DNA from: Palaemon carinicauda
Lineage: Eukaryota > Arthropoda > Malacostraca > Decapoda > Palaemonidae
Assembly: GCF_036898095.1 (NCBI RefSeq)
Contig: NC_090761.1
Span: 47,143,916 to 47,207,915 of the forward strand
Length of the DNA: 64,000 bases
Reading direction: 5' to 3'
The notes below the pieces were generated by a model. It did no database searches. It saw only the letters and a program-made list of their open reading frames with translations, and was not told the DNA's origin. Shown in pieces: positions 32,385-44,640 of the stretch. The position numbers were made by a program, and so were the translations under genes. Each line of letters starts with the position of its first letter. The first letter of the stretch is position 1.

Positions 32385-34614
32385 GAGTGTCTTTCTGGAT
32401 CAAGGAGGCGGCAATCTCCTTGATCAACTCCTCAGGGAAGAGGCACTTCGAGAGAGGAGCAAACATAAGTTCCGACTTTTGACATGGGGTGACTCCAGCT
32501 GACAAGAAGGAGCAAAGGTGATCCCGCTTCTTGAGGACCCTGGACACGAAAGAAGCCGCAAGCTCACTAGAACCATCCCGTATGGCTTTGTCCATGCAGG
32601 ACATAATGAGCATGGAAGTTTCCTTGTCAGAAGGGGAGGTCTTCCTGCTCAACGCTCCCAAACACCAGTCCAAGAAGTTAAAGACTTCGAATGCTCGAAA
32701 AACTCCTTTCATTAGATGGTCCATATCCGAAGGAGTCTAACAAATCTTGGAGCGTCTCATGGCCAGCCTGCGGGGAGAGTCTACCAGACTTGAGAAGTCG
32801 CCCTGGGCAGAGGCAGGAACTCCCAAGCCGAGAACTTCTCCCGTGGCATACCAGACGCTAGATCTGGAAGCAAGCTTGGCCGGGGGAAACATGAAGGCTG
32901 TCTTCCCAAGTTGCTTTTTGGACTGCAACCAATCTCCCAGTACTCTTAAAGCTCTCTTGGACGAGCGAGCGAGTACGAGCTTCGTAAAGGCAGGTGCGGA
33001 TGACTGCATGCTTAAAGCGAACTCAGAGGGAGGCGAGCGTGGTGCTGCAGACACAAACTGATCAGGATATAAATCCTTGAACAGCGCAAGCACTTTCCTA
33101 AAGTCTAAGGAGGGAGGCGTGATCTTGGGTTCGTCGATGTCCGTGTGTTGGTCGTCAAGATGTGCAGCGTCGTCATCATCAGAGAGTCCATCGTCTGAAT
33201 GTTGAGGAGGAAGCGGCAAAGGAGTAGGTAAAAGCTGGTCGGCTGAGTCCGGCAGCACGGGTGCATGCGTGGCTGCACTGGACCCAACGTCATGGAACTG
33301 TTGGTCAGTCTGTGAACTGGCAACAACCATAGCTGTGTGGGGACGCAAGGCGTCTACTCCTGACTGCGGTCGAGTAGCGGAAACCACAGTGGGTTGCGGA
33401 GGTTGACGCACAGCGTCAAAACACGGCAACTTAACTCCACCCTCCTGTTGTTGTGGTAACACGCGAACGTCAACGGAGGGTTCCGTGCGTCGGTGAACGT
33501 CAACATGCGTCTGGCAGGGTCGACTGCGCATGGGTGGTGGAACTCTCACAGCTGGAGTGCGGGAGCAGGCAGCCTCAGCGTCTACTGGGCGCACAACCGT
33601 GGTTGGTTGTAGGCTAACGGGTGCAGCGTCAACCTTCTCCGCACGATACTCCTGCATGAAAGAAGCTAACTGAGTCTGCATAGACTGTAGCAAAGACCAC
33701 TTAGGGTCTACAGCAGCAGGTGCAGCAACAGACGGTGTTACTGCCTGTTGCGGTACCACTTTGCCTCTCTTAGGAGGTGTGCAGTCGTCGGAAGACTGCA
33801 GCGAGTCCGAACTGACCCAGTGGCTACACCTGGGCCGTTGGACTTGCGCGGAAGGGACCTTGCGTTTAAGAGGCCGTGAGACCTTGGTCCATCGTTTCTG
33901 GCGTGAAACCTCTTCCGCAGACGAGGAATGAACGGGCTCACTCGTCTTCTTGTGGGTGGGGCGATCTAGGAAAGATACGTCCGAAACCACGGAGGGAACG
34001 TCTGTCCGCTGATTAAAGCCTGTCGAACCCTTTGGTCGTACGACATTGCTTCTCCCCTGGGCTTGGGAGCTTGCAAGAGGTCCCGGACTGGGAGGACGAC
34101 AGGCACGAACAGACGCACCCTCATGCGTAACACTAACACTTTTCACTGCACTAACACTCACTTCACTTCCCACTGCACTTTTACCCTTCAACTCCCTGAC
34201 GTCAGCCATGAGTTGGTTGCGGTCACTCGCCAATGACTCGACTCTCTCACCCAGAGCCTGGATGGCACGCATCATATCTGCCATCGAAGGTTGATGAGTG
34301 CTAGAAGGGGGGTCGGGAGTAACCACTACAGGGGAAGGAATAGGTTGTGGGGCATGGGGAGAGGAAAAATCAACTGAGCGAGACGAACTCCTCCTGACTC
34401 TATCTCTCTCTAGCCTACGTGAATATTTCAGGAATTCTTGAAAATCGAATTCCGAAAGCCCAACGCATTCCTCACATCGATCTTCCAATTGACAGGTTTT
34501 ACCCCGACAATTGGAACAAATGGTGTGCGGATCGATAGAGGCCTTCGGAAGACGCCTTGAACAGTCCCTAGCACTACACTTCCTGTATTTGGGGACTTGA
34601 GAAGGGTCAGACAT
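32194..34614 (-). pseudogene. gag gene of DIRS A, one internal stop
   Basis: An 806-codon frame from ATG 34614 to 32194, colinear with the intact 803-codon gag of C. The single defect is TAG at 32737-32739 where C has TGG after RRSKIC. The N-terminus holds a cysteine/histidine cluster (KCSARDCS, PHTICSNCRGKTC, DRCEECVG), probably zinc-binding. The middle is low-complexity Ser/Pro/Gln with Arg-Pro-rich blocks, followed by a conserved part (FRKVLALFKDLYPDQF, VLGDWLQSKKQLGKTAF, FEVFNFLDWCLGALSR). The C-terminus is basic (RGRASSRGGARAEG). Probably a nucleocapsid-type protein; that role is inferred from order and composition. Confidence 0.88.
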
Positions 34615-34824
34615 CTTGAATTAGTCGAAGGGGGGATTCAAAATCTATCCAAGTCGTCAACAAATAATCCAAAATTCAATAAAAGAATGCAAGGAAGTAT
34701 TGAAGATAACCTCTGCACAGCGAAAGCTAATAACCAGAAATGAATACTTCACCAAATAACGTGAAAATCAATCCAGAAAGCAACAGCGTATTTAGTAGGT
34801 CTTGCCAGTGGCACGACAGAGAGA

Positions 34825-34997
34825 AAATTGGTTCTGTGTTTACTGGGAGTACTTGAGTACCTGCTCGACAGATGGCGCTGTTGATGAACACCCCCTACCT
34901 GTATAGCGATCGCTGGCGTATTTTGTCCTTAGGTTTTTCTGTCGGGCAGCAGAGCTGACAGCTATATGATCACCGGCTAAGTTTAATATTGAAAAAT
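34825..34997 (-). repeat. 5' inverted terminal repeat of DIRS A
   Basis: Inverse of 25729-25882, plus a private outer end 'ctaagtttaatattgaaaaa' then t, which recurs inverted in the internal complementary region. Confidence 0.88.
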
Positions 34998-35246
34998 AAC
35001 AGCATTTGTAAGGGAATATGAAGAAATAAAAAAAACAATTGGTGAGGGTGATATTACAAGTTTTATACAGTACATCTATGGTACTATAAACTTTTGGACA
35101 TCACACATGTAAACCGGTAATAAAAGTATTTTTAATGTTATGACTTGCACATATAATACTATAATCTACACAAGGGACAAATCAAGAAGTGATATACATT
35201 TAGATAAACATATTTCAGTAACCTGATTTCTTATAACTATACTCAC

Positions 35247-35274
35247 CCTCGCATGCTGTCTGCTCCAAAGACAT
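35247..35274 (-). CDS. CNEP1R1: CNEP1R1 exon 1 (start) - nuclear envelope phosphatase regulatory subunit 1
   Basis: The first coding exon encodes MSLEQTACE plus one base; the donor GTGAGT follows at 35246-35241. Joined to exons 2-4 it gives 126 residues (28+72+135+146 nt with the stop), close to the usual 125. The protein is the small two-membrane-segment partner (TMEM188; yeast Spo7) of the phosphatase CTDNEP1 in the nuclear envelope and ER. Together they dephosphorylate lipin and so steer phosphatidic acid toward diacylglycerol and limit membrane growth. The N-terminus matches the family pattern 'SLEQ--EDLKAFERRLTE'. The ATG is preceded in frame by open sequence to a likely acceptor (CCAG, 35302-35299), so the 5' UTR is probably spliced. 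Introns are 15.3, 3.6 and 2.4 kb; DIRS elements A, D and F and an RTE relic fill most of the first two. Confidence 0.93.
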
Positions 35275-35362
35275 CCTTTTAACTTGTGCAGTTACCCCCT
35301 GGAATATAGGACAAAGACCTGTGTCAGTAACTGAGTGAACTTGTAAATTATTTACTACAGTA

Positions 35363-35553
35363 TAGTCCATTTCTTTTAGCGAGTCATATTTGCACCGACT
35401 CGCAACGGTACCCTTTTAGCTCGGAAGAGTTTCCTGGTTGCTGATTGGTTAGAATTATCTTGTCCAACCAATCAGCGATCAGGAAACTTTTCCGAGCTAA
35501 AAGGGCACCACTGCGAGTCGGTGCAAATATGACTCGCTAAAAGAAATGGACTA
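35363..35553. mobile_element. 191 bp palindromic MITE flanked by TA
   Basis: The left arm from 'tagtccatttcttttagcga' is inverted at the right end (to 35553) with few mismatches over about 85 bp. The arms include 'gtcatatttgcaccgactcg' and 'cttttagctcgg', around a short loop at about 35448-35465. TA dinucleotides flank it (35361-35362 and 35554-35555), pointing to a Tc1/mariner-type non-autonomous element. It sits just upstream of CNEP1R1 exon 1. Confidence 0.85.
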
Positions 35554-35555
35554 TA

Positions 35556-36243
35556 GTAAAGTATCCCCTTCATTGAGAGAAAACTAATACTGTAAATATC
35601 ATTGGTTGCTTATTTGTAGTTATTATGCCACAGTCCCCATTAACATAAAGAAAATTGCCGAAATAGCCAGCACTTGTCCATTTCTTATACTATAGTGAAT
35701 TTCAGTTCGGGTAGAAATTAAAGTATCACATATTTACTGTATATATTTTTGATAGAAATGAAAATCAAAACAGTTCAACTCAGAAAATCCAGTCCCATTT
35801 TTGTTTTACTTTAGTATACAGTAGTACCACAATATTAGCTATTAAACTTGAAATGACAATCTAATATATCCCTTCAAATACATCACGTTGAGACCCATAT
35901 CCTATAAGACACTAATACAATAATAACCTAAATACTCATCTAATTAAAATTTCCCAATTCTGTCTTTGGAAATTAATTCCAAACTATTCATGAAACATTC
36001 TTCTTCCAAGTGGCCAATCAGACTTTTTTTTTTTTTTTTTTTTTTTTGGCCAATTGCCCACCTTCACTTTTAATAAGAAACTAGCCATAACATTTTGGAA
36101 CAGTTCTTCCATGTATCTCAGCGAGTCTCATTGTTGGGAGCATGCTAAATATACAGCCAATTCCTCTTAGAAGAAATAACGAGATGTTACTGATGTGTTT
36201 ATTTAAATAGTTTTGAAATGGTAATTGTCAGAAAGTCATACTT
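35556..36243. other. AT-rich stretch with a 24-T run
   Basis: A homopolymer of 24 T lies at 36024-36047, flanked on both sides by 'ggccaat'. Nothing else was recognised. Confidence 0.6.
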
Positions 36244-36247
36244 TTAA

Positions 36248-36547
36248 CCCTTTTACCCCCAAAGGACATACTGGTACGTTTCACAAAACTCATTCCTTTA
36301 CCCCCATGGACGTACCAGTAAATCCTTGCAAAAAACTGCTATTTAAATTTTTTTTTGCATATTTTTGATAATTTTTTGAGAAACTTCAGGCATTTTCCAA
36401 GAGAATGAGACCAACCTGACCTCTCTATGACGAAAATTAAGGCTGTTAGAGCAATTTAAAAAAAATATACTGGAAAATGTGCTTGAAAAAAAATAACCAC
36501 AGGGGGTTAAGGGTTGGAAATTTCCAAATAGCCTGGGGGTAAAAGGG
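36248..36547. mobile_element. 300 bp piggyBac-type MITE
   Basis: Terminal inverted repeats CCCTTTTACCCCCA and its inverse, flanked by TTAA at 36244-36247 and 36548-36551. A second, internal copy of the 'cctttacccccatggacgta' block lies at 36295-36314. Too short to code; presumably moved by a piggyBac transposase from elsewhere. Its ends differ from those of the 2.8 kb element in DIRS A. Confidence 0.85.
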
Positions 36548-36892
36548 TTAAAGTTATACTCAAGAGTGAAACTAGGATATACATATGAAAAACTGTTTCA
36601 GAAGGAAAGTCAAACACAAGAATATAATCTATCTTATTGTTAGTAATGGACAGAGTCTTCGGGGTGGTTGCATAGGGGAGGTAGAGTCCCATCGCTGGTA
36701 AGAAAGGATGAAAATCCAAGGTTAGGTTAGGTAGGAACCTCTGGTTAGGTCATATCTGAATTTTCCCATTTATAAATGTGTTTTTTTCATGTTATATACT
36801 GATGTGATTCAGGCATGTTTACAGCTTGAAAAACAAGTTTCCATCAGAAGTATTCAAAATTGTTTAAATTACACCAAGATACTATGGAGCCT

Positions 36893-37550
36893 TTGTATAA
36901 TGACGGACAGGAGCACGTGCATAGAACAGCATCTAACCTACACTTTCCCACCTAACCTACAAGCTGCCCTACGACCCACCTTAAACTGCTGTATTTTTAG
37001 CAATAGGATTGGGAGCGTTTGTAGGGTGACGGCCAGAAAACGGGAATATTCTGAACTGTGGCCGTCGTTCTGAAAACGATTTTGGCGGGAAAAGCTAACT
37101 TTAAAAACCCACCTAACCTATGCTAAAAGTCGTATCCTTACCCAGGGGGGCTTCCCCCCCCCCCCCCCCCGACCCCCCACCCCTTACACAACAGTTTACT
37201 TACCTACGAGTACGAAGAGAGAAGCTAACTTAAAAAACCACCCTAACCTATGCTAAAAGCCGTGTCCTTACCCAGGGGGGCTGCGCCCCCCCCCCGGACC
37301 CCCCCCTTACACAACATTTAAGATCCGTAGACCATTTCCAAACGTTTTTATTCTATACAAGATAACAGTCGGAGCGATAATAAGCAAATTAGGACGATTG
37401 GCCGTAGCGCTACAAACTACCCTAGGATTGAAAATAGGGGTTAACGAGCCATGGCCATCATCATACATACACCCCCACCCCACTGAGCCTTTGTATAACG
37501 ACGGACAGGAATACGTTCACAGAACAGCATCTAATTAAAAATGTACCAAT
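36893..37550. repeat. duplicated block near the CNEP1R1 5' region
   Basis: A about 60 bp block ('gagcctttgtataa' then 'gacggacagga' and 'agaacagcatctaa') occurs at 36896 and again at about 37487. Between the copies a about 135 bp unit ('agctaactt-aaaa', 'taacctatgctaaaag', 'ccttacccaggggggct', C-run, 'ccttacacaaca') is repeated in tandem at about 37093-37190 and 37212-37315. The C-runs at 37147-37167 and 37284-37294 are long. Confidence 0.75.
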
Positions 37551-37707
37551 TTCCACACTTAACCTACTGTACACTTAGCCAGGACCTAGAAATAACGTTT
37601 CCTATATTATACCGGTACAGTGGGCCAACCAGCTGCTGTGGAAAACAAGAGGAGGAACGGAATTACAGACAAAATTACCGACATAATAACTAAATATATA
37701 AAACTTA

Positions 37708-37805
37708 CTTAGAGGTTTAATAAAGTCCAATCGCCTGCCAGATTGGTCTGTAATTTCTGGAGTCTGCTTCTGATAAGACTTTGGCCAAGACAAGGACTTA
37801 GACTT
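37708..37805 (-). other. possible unassigned exon or 5' UTR exon
   Basis: A minus-strand stretch reads LEKSKSLSWPKSYQKQTPEI and further to RRLDFIKPL, then a good donor (AA|GTAAGT, near 37708). A stop lies just upstream in frame, and no ATG or strong acceptor is seen. It could be a non-coding first exon of CNEP1R1, whose start exon has an acceptor 2.4 kb downstream, or a coding exon of an unknown gene. Not recognised. Confidence 0.25.
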
Positions 37806-38116
37806 TTCCAAGACTTATGTTTAGGCTAACGTTTTTTTCACCAGAACTTTGAAACGTTCAACATTACCGTTAATTTAAACGGATAATGTACTATCTCGTC
37901 ATTGGGTTCTTGAGGATGTAACTGACAGTCACTGATCCAAATAAGGCAATGAATTACTTTTGTAAGTGAATATAACTTACGAGAACACTACTGATGATAA
38001 TAGAGCTGTTAAAATCCTGTCATTAAACTCAACATCAATGGCTCAGCGGCGTTCGTTATGTTTGATGTTTTGGTTACGTAGTGATTCTCATCAATATAAT
38101 GAGTAGTGATTCTATT

Positions 38117-39130
<1,014 letters not shown>

Positions 39131-39327
39131 AACCTAGACGATAAAAAGGATACGGATATGAAATTGACAAGAATTGTTAAATTTCTATACAGAATTTTGG
39201 TTCGATAAAGCTGTGTCCTATGATAGCGGTTTATCTTCAGATACAATTTATATAAAGAACTTCATTTGATAAAAAGGATGTGTAATTTCATGTTAGCAAA
39301 TACTGTATGAAAATCGTCAAATTTCCT

Positions 39328-39329
<2 letters not shown>

Positions 39330-39377
<48 letters not shown>
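39330..39377. repeat. (AG)n microsatellite
   Basis: Uninterrupted AG dinucleotides, about 23 units. Confidence 0.95.
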
Positions 39378-39379
<2 letters not shown>

Positions 39380-39619
39380 CACAATTATTAACAGCGAGCA
39401 TATACTCTGTGCTAATATAATAATACGGTTACTCGGGAATGGTATTTTAATTTCTTGCTATTACTGTATTATTATCATTATAAATGTACTGAACCGAATT
39501 CTGTGCTAAAACAGCACAAGACATTTATATTTTTCATACTCAACAGCAAGTACTATTGATATAGGGCATATGTAGATTCAGTATACAAATTGACGTGTTA
39601 TATTAGGTGTAACGAAAGC

Positions 39620-42230
39620 CTGTTATAAAAATACCCTAAGCTCAGTTAGATGCGGCTCAAGAAAATAAGAAATGTAAGACTGCTGATATTTCACATGAGA
39701 AAAAGATGGAAGTTTTACTACTAGTGACACAAGTGAAAGGGCAGTGTGTGCAGAAATGGTAAGGCCAAAGTTGAGTGGTTGCATCTGGAGTTCGGTGAAA
39801 AGTGCAAGGTTAAGGAAGTGATAGTGCATGCAGTGTCAGGAAATCTTGTGGATGGATGAAAGAGTATATGTGTATTAATTCAAAGAGTGTATGGGCGATA
39901 TTAGGTGTCAAATGAGTAAAGCTTGCATGAGGCATATAGTTCAGTAATGGAAAACAGTTAAAGAGAAAAGTCATAACTGAGCCTGACGACTTTTGAAGAA
40001 TCTGAATAAGTGGTTGTACTAGGAGATTTGAATGCAAAGGTAAGTAGCTGGAATTATATAATTGGTAGGTTTGACATTCTTGAAATAAATGAAAATATAG
40101 TGTCTGGAAATATACTTAGAAATAGGCTCGACTGTTGGAAATATATGGTTTCCAAAGAACATTAATACTGTAATTATACCTAGACAAGAGAAAGAGGTGA
40201 GGATACACTATCTGTGAATCCAAAACAGATGAAAGAACAAGTTCACACATGTGATTATGAGAGGAGGAAGGGGTGATGGTTATTTGATTATTGTTTGGTT
40301 GAAGCAAAAGTGAGAGAAGAAATTGTGAAAATGTGGCTGTAAATGCAATTAGGCGGAGACAAGTGATTAGGATAAGAAGAAAGTGATAAGAGCACACTTT
40401 GTGATGTGAAAATAGGGAACTATAGGCCAGGATGAATGAGGCAGGGATGAAAGAGTAGATGGGCAGTTTTTTAAATTTCAAGGGTGTTTGTGGGTATAAA
40501 AGTAAGATGAGGGGATAAAATGATAAGTGGTAGATGGGGAGATAAAAGATTTAGTGAAGGAAAACGGAGATTATTTGATGTGCAATTGCATTATAGAAAA
40601 GAAAATCAAGTGCAATTATACAAGAGGATGGACTGGATAGTCAAGAATAAAGTAGGAGAGATTAACATGGCAAGCAAAAAACGTAGAGAAGGAAAATATG
40701 ATCTCTAAACAAAAAGGAGAATAAAAGGCCATTTTACAGGGAAGTAAATGCAGATTAATATTATATTCTTCAATGTGGCTCAGAATAAAAGATAAAAGTG
40801 GAGAGATACTGTCTGAAGAGAGTTCAGTCATGGGTCGATGGCTGTTATTTTAAAGATATGTTGAAGAGATGCAGAGCACAGTGATGCCAGACATGAAAAA
40901 CTTAGTGTGAGGATGAGAATGCTTGTGAAAATGCTGTAGTGAGGTTAAAAAGGAAATTAAGAGGTTGAAGAAAGGAGAGACCCCAGGAATTGATAGAAAT
41001 ACAGTAAATGCAAGAAGCTGTGGTACGGTAGTGACAGTGTGATAGAGTTACTAACTAGAGTTTAGAATGCATGCCTGGATGAAGGAAATGCTCAAAATCA
41101 ATGGGTGAGAAACTAGGTGAGAGGGATATTCATGCTGTTTCAAAAAGGTAAGTGATAAAGGAGACTTGGAATTAAGGAGCATAAGATACTTGGTATATCA
41201 GTGAATATGTATGATTGTATTTAGATTGAAAAATGAAGACCGGTGACAAAGGATTATTATGAGAAGTGAGGATTTATACAATGAAAGTTGTTTGGATCAA
41301 ATGTTTGTTGTGTGAGAAATTTGAGAATAAAGTGAAAAAACTGTATGTGACATACATGCACCTAAAATAAGCTTATGATAGAATTAATGGAAAAGCAATG
41401 AAGAGGGTGTAAAGAATGTATGGTATAAATTATAGGTTGTTGAGAGTATTCAAAAGGTTTTACAGTATGTTTGAAGCAAAGCATGTTTTTTTAATATGTA
41501 GGCATGAGAGTGATTGGATTATAGAAATGTGAGACAAGGGTGTGTTATGTTACTGGATTTTCAACATCTTTATAACAGAATTATGCGAGTTTAACGAAAT
41601 ACCGATCAATATAGGAAGAGTTGTGGGCTAAATATAATTTGTGAATGGAATGTGGAATTGTTAAGTTTTGCATACTGTATAATATTGTGATAATTGAGGA
41701 CACTGAAAAGAAATTAAAGGAGGCAAAACTCTAATGATTTTTGTAAGAGGAGAAAGTACAGTAAATGTGAACAAGTTTAGGGTAATGACAGTAAATGGAA
41801 ATCAGGAACATGTAGTAATAAATGTAAATATGGATGATTGAAGAATGGAACTGGTAACTCACATACGTATTTGGGAGAAAATGTTACCAACGATGGCAAG
41901 ATATGACAAGAAATGATCAGCAGGATTGGCAAAACAACAAAGGTAGCAGGATGTTTTCAAAGATTGGTAAGAGAAAGGCATTATCAGGGGAAGCTAAGGT
42001 AGGAATATATGATGGACTTGTTGAATGAACTTCTTTATGGAAGTGAAGTGCGGATGTTATGTATGAATGAAAGAAAATCGGTTAAAGCCGTTGCGGTGAA
42101 GTACTTGTGTAGTGTAGGTGGTGCCAGAAAAATTATAAGGTAAGAAATGCAAAGATGCATAAGAATGGTAGTTAGTAAAGGTGAAAGAATCGGATCAGAG
42201 ATTGCGGAGAGATTGGATAATTGCTTTCCT
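39620..42230 (+). pseudogene. degenerate non-LTR retrotransposon (endonuclease-RT)
   Basis: Plus-strand pieces follow the order of a RTE/Jockey-type ORF2. At about 40010 VVVLGDLNAK is the 'GDLN' box of an AP-type endonuclease. At about 40970 a frame gives KKGE-PGID, the start of RT. LYVTYMHLK*AYDRINGKAM at about 41340 is RT motif A with a stop inside. VRQGCVM at about 41530 follows. At about 42030 LLYGSEVRMLCMNERKSVKA is the post-RT conserved segment. Stops and frameshifts are frequent throughout, and no YxDD was found in a clean frame. Antisense to the host genes. Limits are approximate; no tail or target duplication was identified. Confidence 0.7.
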
Positions 42231-42465
42231 TCTGCCTCATCAATTAGCTCTCTTGGAATATAGGTTAAAGAAAGGGTGCATGTCTAAAACAAGTTTGATT
42301 CTTATAAGAAATTATTCGTTCTAGTCAAGGTACAGTCATAATTTGTTCTTATTAATATGAATATTAATTTTAGAATTAGGTTAAAAAACAGAATCATGGG
42401 GTTATTGGGTGTAATAACTAAACATGAATACTTACCTCTATTTAAAATGAAATAACTTACAAAAG
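42231..42465. other. short stretch with nothing recognised
   Basis: AT-rich DNA between the non-LTR relic and a possible exon. Confidence 0.4.
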
Positions 42466-42472
42466 AGGGACC

Positions 42473-42578
42473 TCTCCATTATGAAGCTCAGTAGACAAGA
42501 GACCATCCTTTCTTTTCATCAGGATACAGGTCAGCCTTTTACTAGTAAGTGATACCAGAAAGTAATGTCGTGCACAAT
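42473..42578 (-). other. possible coding exon of an unidentified gene
   Basis: A minus-strand open stretch reads HYFLVSLTSKRLTCILMKRK, then DGLLSTELHNGEVPLL, and ends at a consensus donor (TT|GTAAGT). Composition and continuity look like real protein rather than repeat, and no stop occurs over about 35 codons; an acceptor could be at 'tcacttactag' or further up. I do not recognise the protein. It lies between the ends of ARMH3 and CNEP1R1 on their strand, so it could belong to a small gene between them or be chance. Confidence 0.3.
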
Positions 42579-43029
42579 TTAAACTTTAATTTTAAGAAAC
42601 TAAAGATACTTTTCATAATTATTATTAGGGACAATTCCTTTTACTGCATTTGTAGAATAAAGAGAAGTAGGAGTACAACCAGGTGAGAAGAGATTAAAAG
42701 AAATGAGCATAAAGTAAAGTCAAGAGAGACTAAAGACACACTGCAAGGAACCTTTAGTGTCATCTACAGTATGCTATGCAAATAATACTGTTAGCAGTAT
42801 CCCATAGAGTAAGTTAAAGAGTGAACTTAGCTCACATTTATTCCTGAATAGGGAAAATCTAATAAAAAAATATCAGTGGCCACAGACATTATCATTATCA
42901 ATCAACATTTTACAAAGATAATCGAGTTATCATTCCTGAGAGAGGGCTGGCTAAAGGGTTTGTTTTTAATAAACATAATAGATCTTATCTAATATCAAAA
43001 CTAATATTTTACTAAAAACTGAAAATATG
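42579..43029. other. AT-rich stretch, nothing recognised
   Basis: No repeat or exon recognised between the possible exon and DIRS B. Confidence 0.4.
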
Positions 43030-43219
43030 ATATTTTAATTATAAAATAAATTTTTGAATATACTTACCCGGTGAATATATAATAGCTGAGCCTCCGGCGG
43101 CTCGACAGAAAAACACACAAAAACTCGCGAGCGATCGCTATGAAGGTTGCGGGTGTGCCCACTAGCGCCAACTATCGGCCAGATACCGCATATACATGTA
43201 AACAGACCCAATTTTTCTC
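43030..43219 (-). repeat. 3' inverted terminal repeat of DIRS B
   Basis: Inverse of 49443-49615 from the 'ccggtgaatatataatagct' block inward to 'acccaatttttctc'. The outer 40 bp is matched only in the internal complementary region. Confidence 0.87.
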
Positions 43220-43263
43220 ATCCCGCTGGGTCTCTATCGGGGAGGAAGGGGGGGCCTTTAATT

Positions 43264-43358
43264 TATATATTCACCGGGTAAGTATATTCAAAAATTTATT
43301 TTATAATTAAAATATAATTTTTAAATATTTAACTTAGCCGGTGAATATATAATAGCTG
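43264..43358 (-). repeat. internal complementary region of DIRS B
   Basis: Left part is inverse to the left end including ATATTTTAATTAT, a variant found only in this copy; right part 'atttttaaatatttaactta' is inverse to the right end. Confidence 0.87.
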
Positions 43359-43745
43359 ATTCACACCCATGGTGGTGGGTAGAGACCAGAGTTAATTAAG
43401 TTTACAGCGTATATGCTTAGAGTTTTTGACAGTTATATCATAACAAAACCCAAATATATAAAGGTACCTGGTAAGGAAGTTGACTTAGACGATTACTCTG
43501 CCTTATTAGTCTGTCTTCCTCACGAAGCCCAGCGATCCTCTTAGGATGCTGAAAGACTCGCAGGAGCTGCAGTATTAAGGGCTGCAACCCATACAACAGG
43601 ACCTCATCAAACCCCTAATCTGGGCGCTCTCAAGAAATGACATTTGACCACCCGCCAAATCAAAAAAGGCTGCGAAAGGCTTCTTAGCCTTCCGTACAAC
43701 CCAATTAAAAAAACATTTCAAAAGCAGATTAAAAGGATATTGGAA

Positions 43746-44640
43746 TTAAGGGAATGTAGTGGTAGAACCCTTACCCACTACTGCATTCGCTGTAACGAAT
43801 GGACCCAGTGTGTAGCAGTCCTCGTAAAGAGTCTGGACATCTTTTAAGTAAAATGACGCGAATACCGATTTGCTTCTCCAAACGGTCGCGTCCATAATAC
43901 TTTGCAGAGATTTATTTTGCTTAAAGGCCACGGAAGTTGCTATAGCTCTTATTTCGTGCGTCTTAACCTTAAGCAAGCATCGTTCTTTTTCATTCAAGTG
44001 AGAATGAGCCTCTCGGATTAAAAGTCTGATAAAATATGACAAAGCATTCTTTGACATAGGCAATGATGGTTTCTTAACTGAGCACCATAATGCCTCAGAT
44101 CCACCTCGTAAGGACTTAGTACAAGCTAAATAGAACTTAAGAGTTCTAACTGGACACAGCACTCTTTCAAGTTCGTTGCTTACGATCTCTGACAGGCAAG
44201 GTATATCAAAAGACTTAGGCCAAGGACGAGAAGGCAGTTCATTTTTGGCCAGGAAACCAAGTTGAAGTGAACATGTGGCTTTTTCTGTAAAAAAGCCGAT
44301 GTTCTTACTGAAGGCATGAATTTCACTGACCCTTTTAGCCGAAGCCAAGCACACTAGGAAAAGCGTCTTGAGGGTGAGATCCTTCAGGGAGGCTGAATGT
44401 AATGGCTCAAACCTGTCTGACATGAGGAACCTTAGGACCACGTCTAAGTTCCATCCAGGAGTTGCCAAACGACGTTCCTTAGAGGTCTTGAAAGACTTAA
44501 GGAGATCTTGGAGATCTTAATTGTTGGAAAGATCTAAGCCTCTAAGACCGAAGCCAACATGCTCCTGTAGCCCTAAATCGTGGGAGCTGAGAGGGAGCGA
44601 ACATTTCTCAGATGTAAAAGAAAATCTCCGATTGGGCTAC
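43746..44640 (-). pseudogene. tyrosine recombinase of DIRS B
   Basis: The catalytic part is open from 44468 to a stop at 43746 (240 codons) with LASAKRVSEIHAFS, KVKTHEIRAIATSVAF and SVFASFYLKD, so all catalytic residues (Arg, HxxR, Tyr) are kept. Upstream, a stop (near 44519) and a frame change separate it from the core-binding domain, of which KVYQSKWEVF-type text is seen near 44.7 kb. Compared with A and C the missing start disables it. Confidence 0.85.

Larger units (their letters stand above)
25687..34997 (-). mobile_element. DIRS-like retrotransposon A, split by a piggyBac-like insertion
   Basis: A minus-strand element of 9311 bp, or about 6.5 kb once the inserted piggyBac-like element is removed, the same length as C. 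Terminal repeats (25687-25882 and 34825-34997) are inverse over about 150 bp, including 'tgtcagctctgctgcccgac'. The outer left 40 bp and outer right 20 bp differ from each other but are both inverted in the internal complementary region (25930-26020). Order on the minus strand: gag, RT/RNase H, tyrosine recombinase. Defects: one stop in gag, one extra G in RT/RNase H, and the insertion in the recombinase. It lies in CNEP1R1 intron 1 on the gene's strand. Confidence 0.93.
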
